Shown here piece by piece: positions 22,153-22,180 of a stretch of DNA of 22,180 bases (the stretch's first letter is position 1; each line of letters starts with the position of its first letter). A program made the position numbers and the translations under genes. This DNA is from Conidiobolus incongruus B7586. Taxonomy: Eukaryota > Entomophthoromycota > Entomophthoromycetes > Entomophthorales > Conidiobolaceae. Below the pieces are notes generated by a model. It had not been told where the DNA came from, did not search any database, and saw only the letters and a program-made list of their open reading frames with translations. The stretch lies in contig JNEM01012828.1 of assembly GCA_000697335.1 (NCBI GenBank), forward strand, positions 1 through 22,180, given 5' to 3'.

Positions 22153-22180
22153 AATATAATTTAAAAATAATATTTTAAAT

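Overview
The window looks like nuclear DNA of an AT-rich fungus, probably an early-diverging (non-Dikarya) lineage. Three things support this: a fungal-type Cch1 calcium channel gene; very short GT-AG introns (46-56 nt, one of 103 nt) with TACTAAT-like branch sites; and a homologue of CENATAC, a cofactor of the minor (U12) spliceosome that most Dikarya would not be expected to keep. Very AT-rich spacers around more GC-rich exons recall Entomophthoromycotina such as Conidiobolus, but that placement is a guess from composition and gene content.

Layout. 1-1229: AT-rich spacer. 1230-2283 (+): two-exon gene for an unrecognised 327-residue low-complexity protein with a duplicated FxFG-containing unit. 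2650-3258 (-): single-exon secreted, probably GPI-anchored, cysteine-rich wall or surface protein, convergent with the first gene. 3338-6569: gene-free AT-rich stretch ending in an (AT)n microsatellite. 6570-6642 (-): tRNA-Arg(UCU). 6868-7935 (-): five-exon CENATAC homologue (285 aa). 8253-14549 (-): eleven-exon CCH1 (1,912 aa). 14550-16427: AT-rich spacer. 16433-22147 (-): a decayed Ty3/Gypsy LTR retrotransposon with two 399-bp LTRs and a 5-bp target duplication.

The genes show no shared pathway. Cch1 is the pore subunit of the fungal high-affinity Ca2+ influx channel at the plasma membrane; the GPI protein would sit on the same cell surface; CENATAC acts in nuclear pre-mRNA splicing; the tRNA serves AGA codons.

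Most worth a second look: (1) the CENATAC homologue, which predicts a working minor spliceosome in this organism although all 15 introns reconstructed here look U2-type; (2) the retrotransposon, whose LTRs differ at about 39 sites, all transitions with no indels, and which contains no CpG that I could find over 5.7 kb, a pattern like RIP or methylation-driven cytosine deamination; (3) a Gln-Glu-Glu-Glu selectivity filter in Cch1; (4) a strongly 5'-biased intron distribution in CCH1. Exon boundaries were worked out by hand from reading-frame continuity, splice signals and family resemblance; no database or aligner was used.
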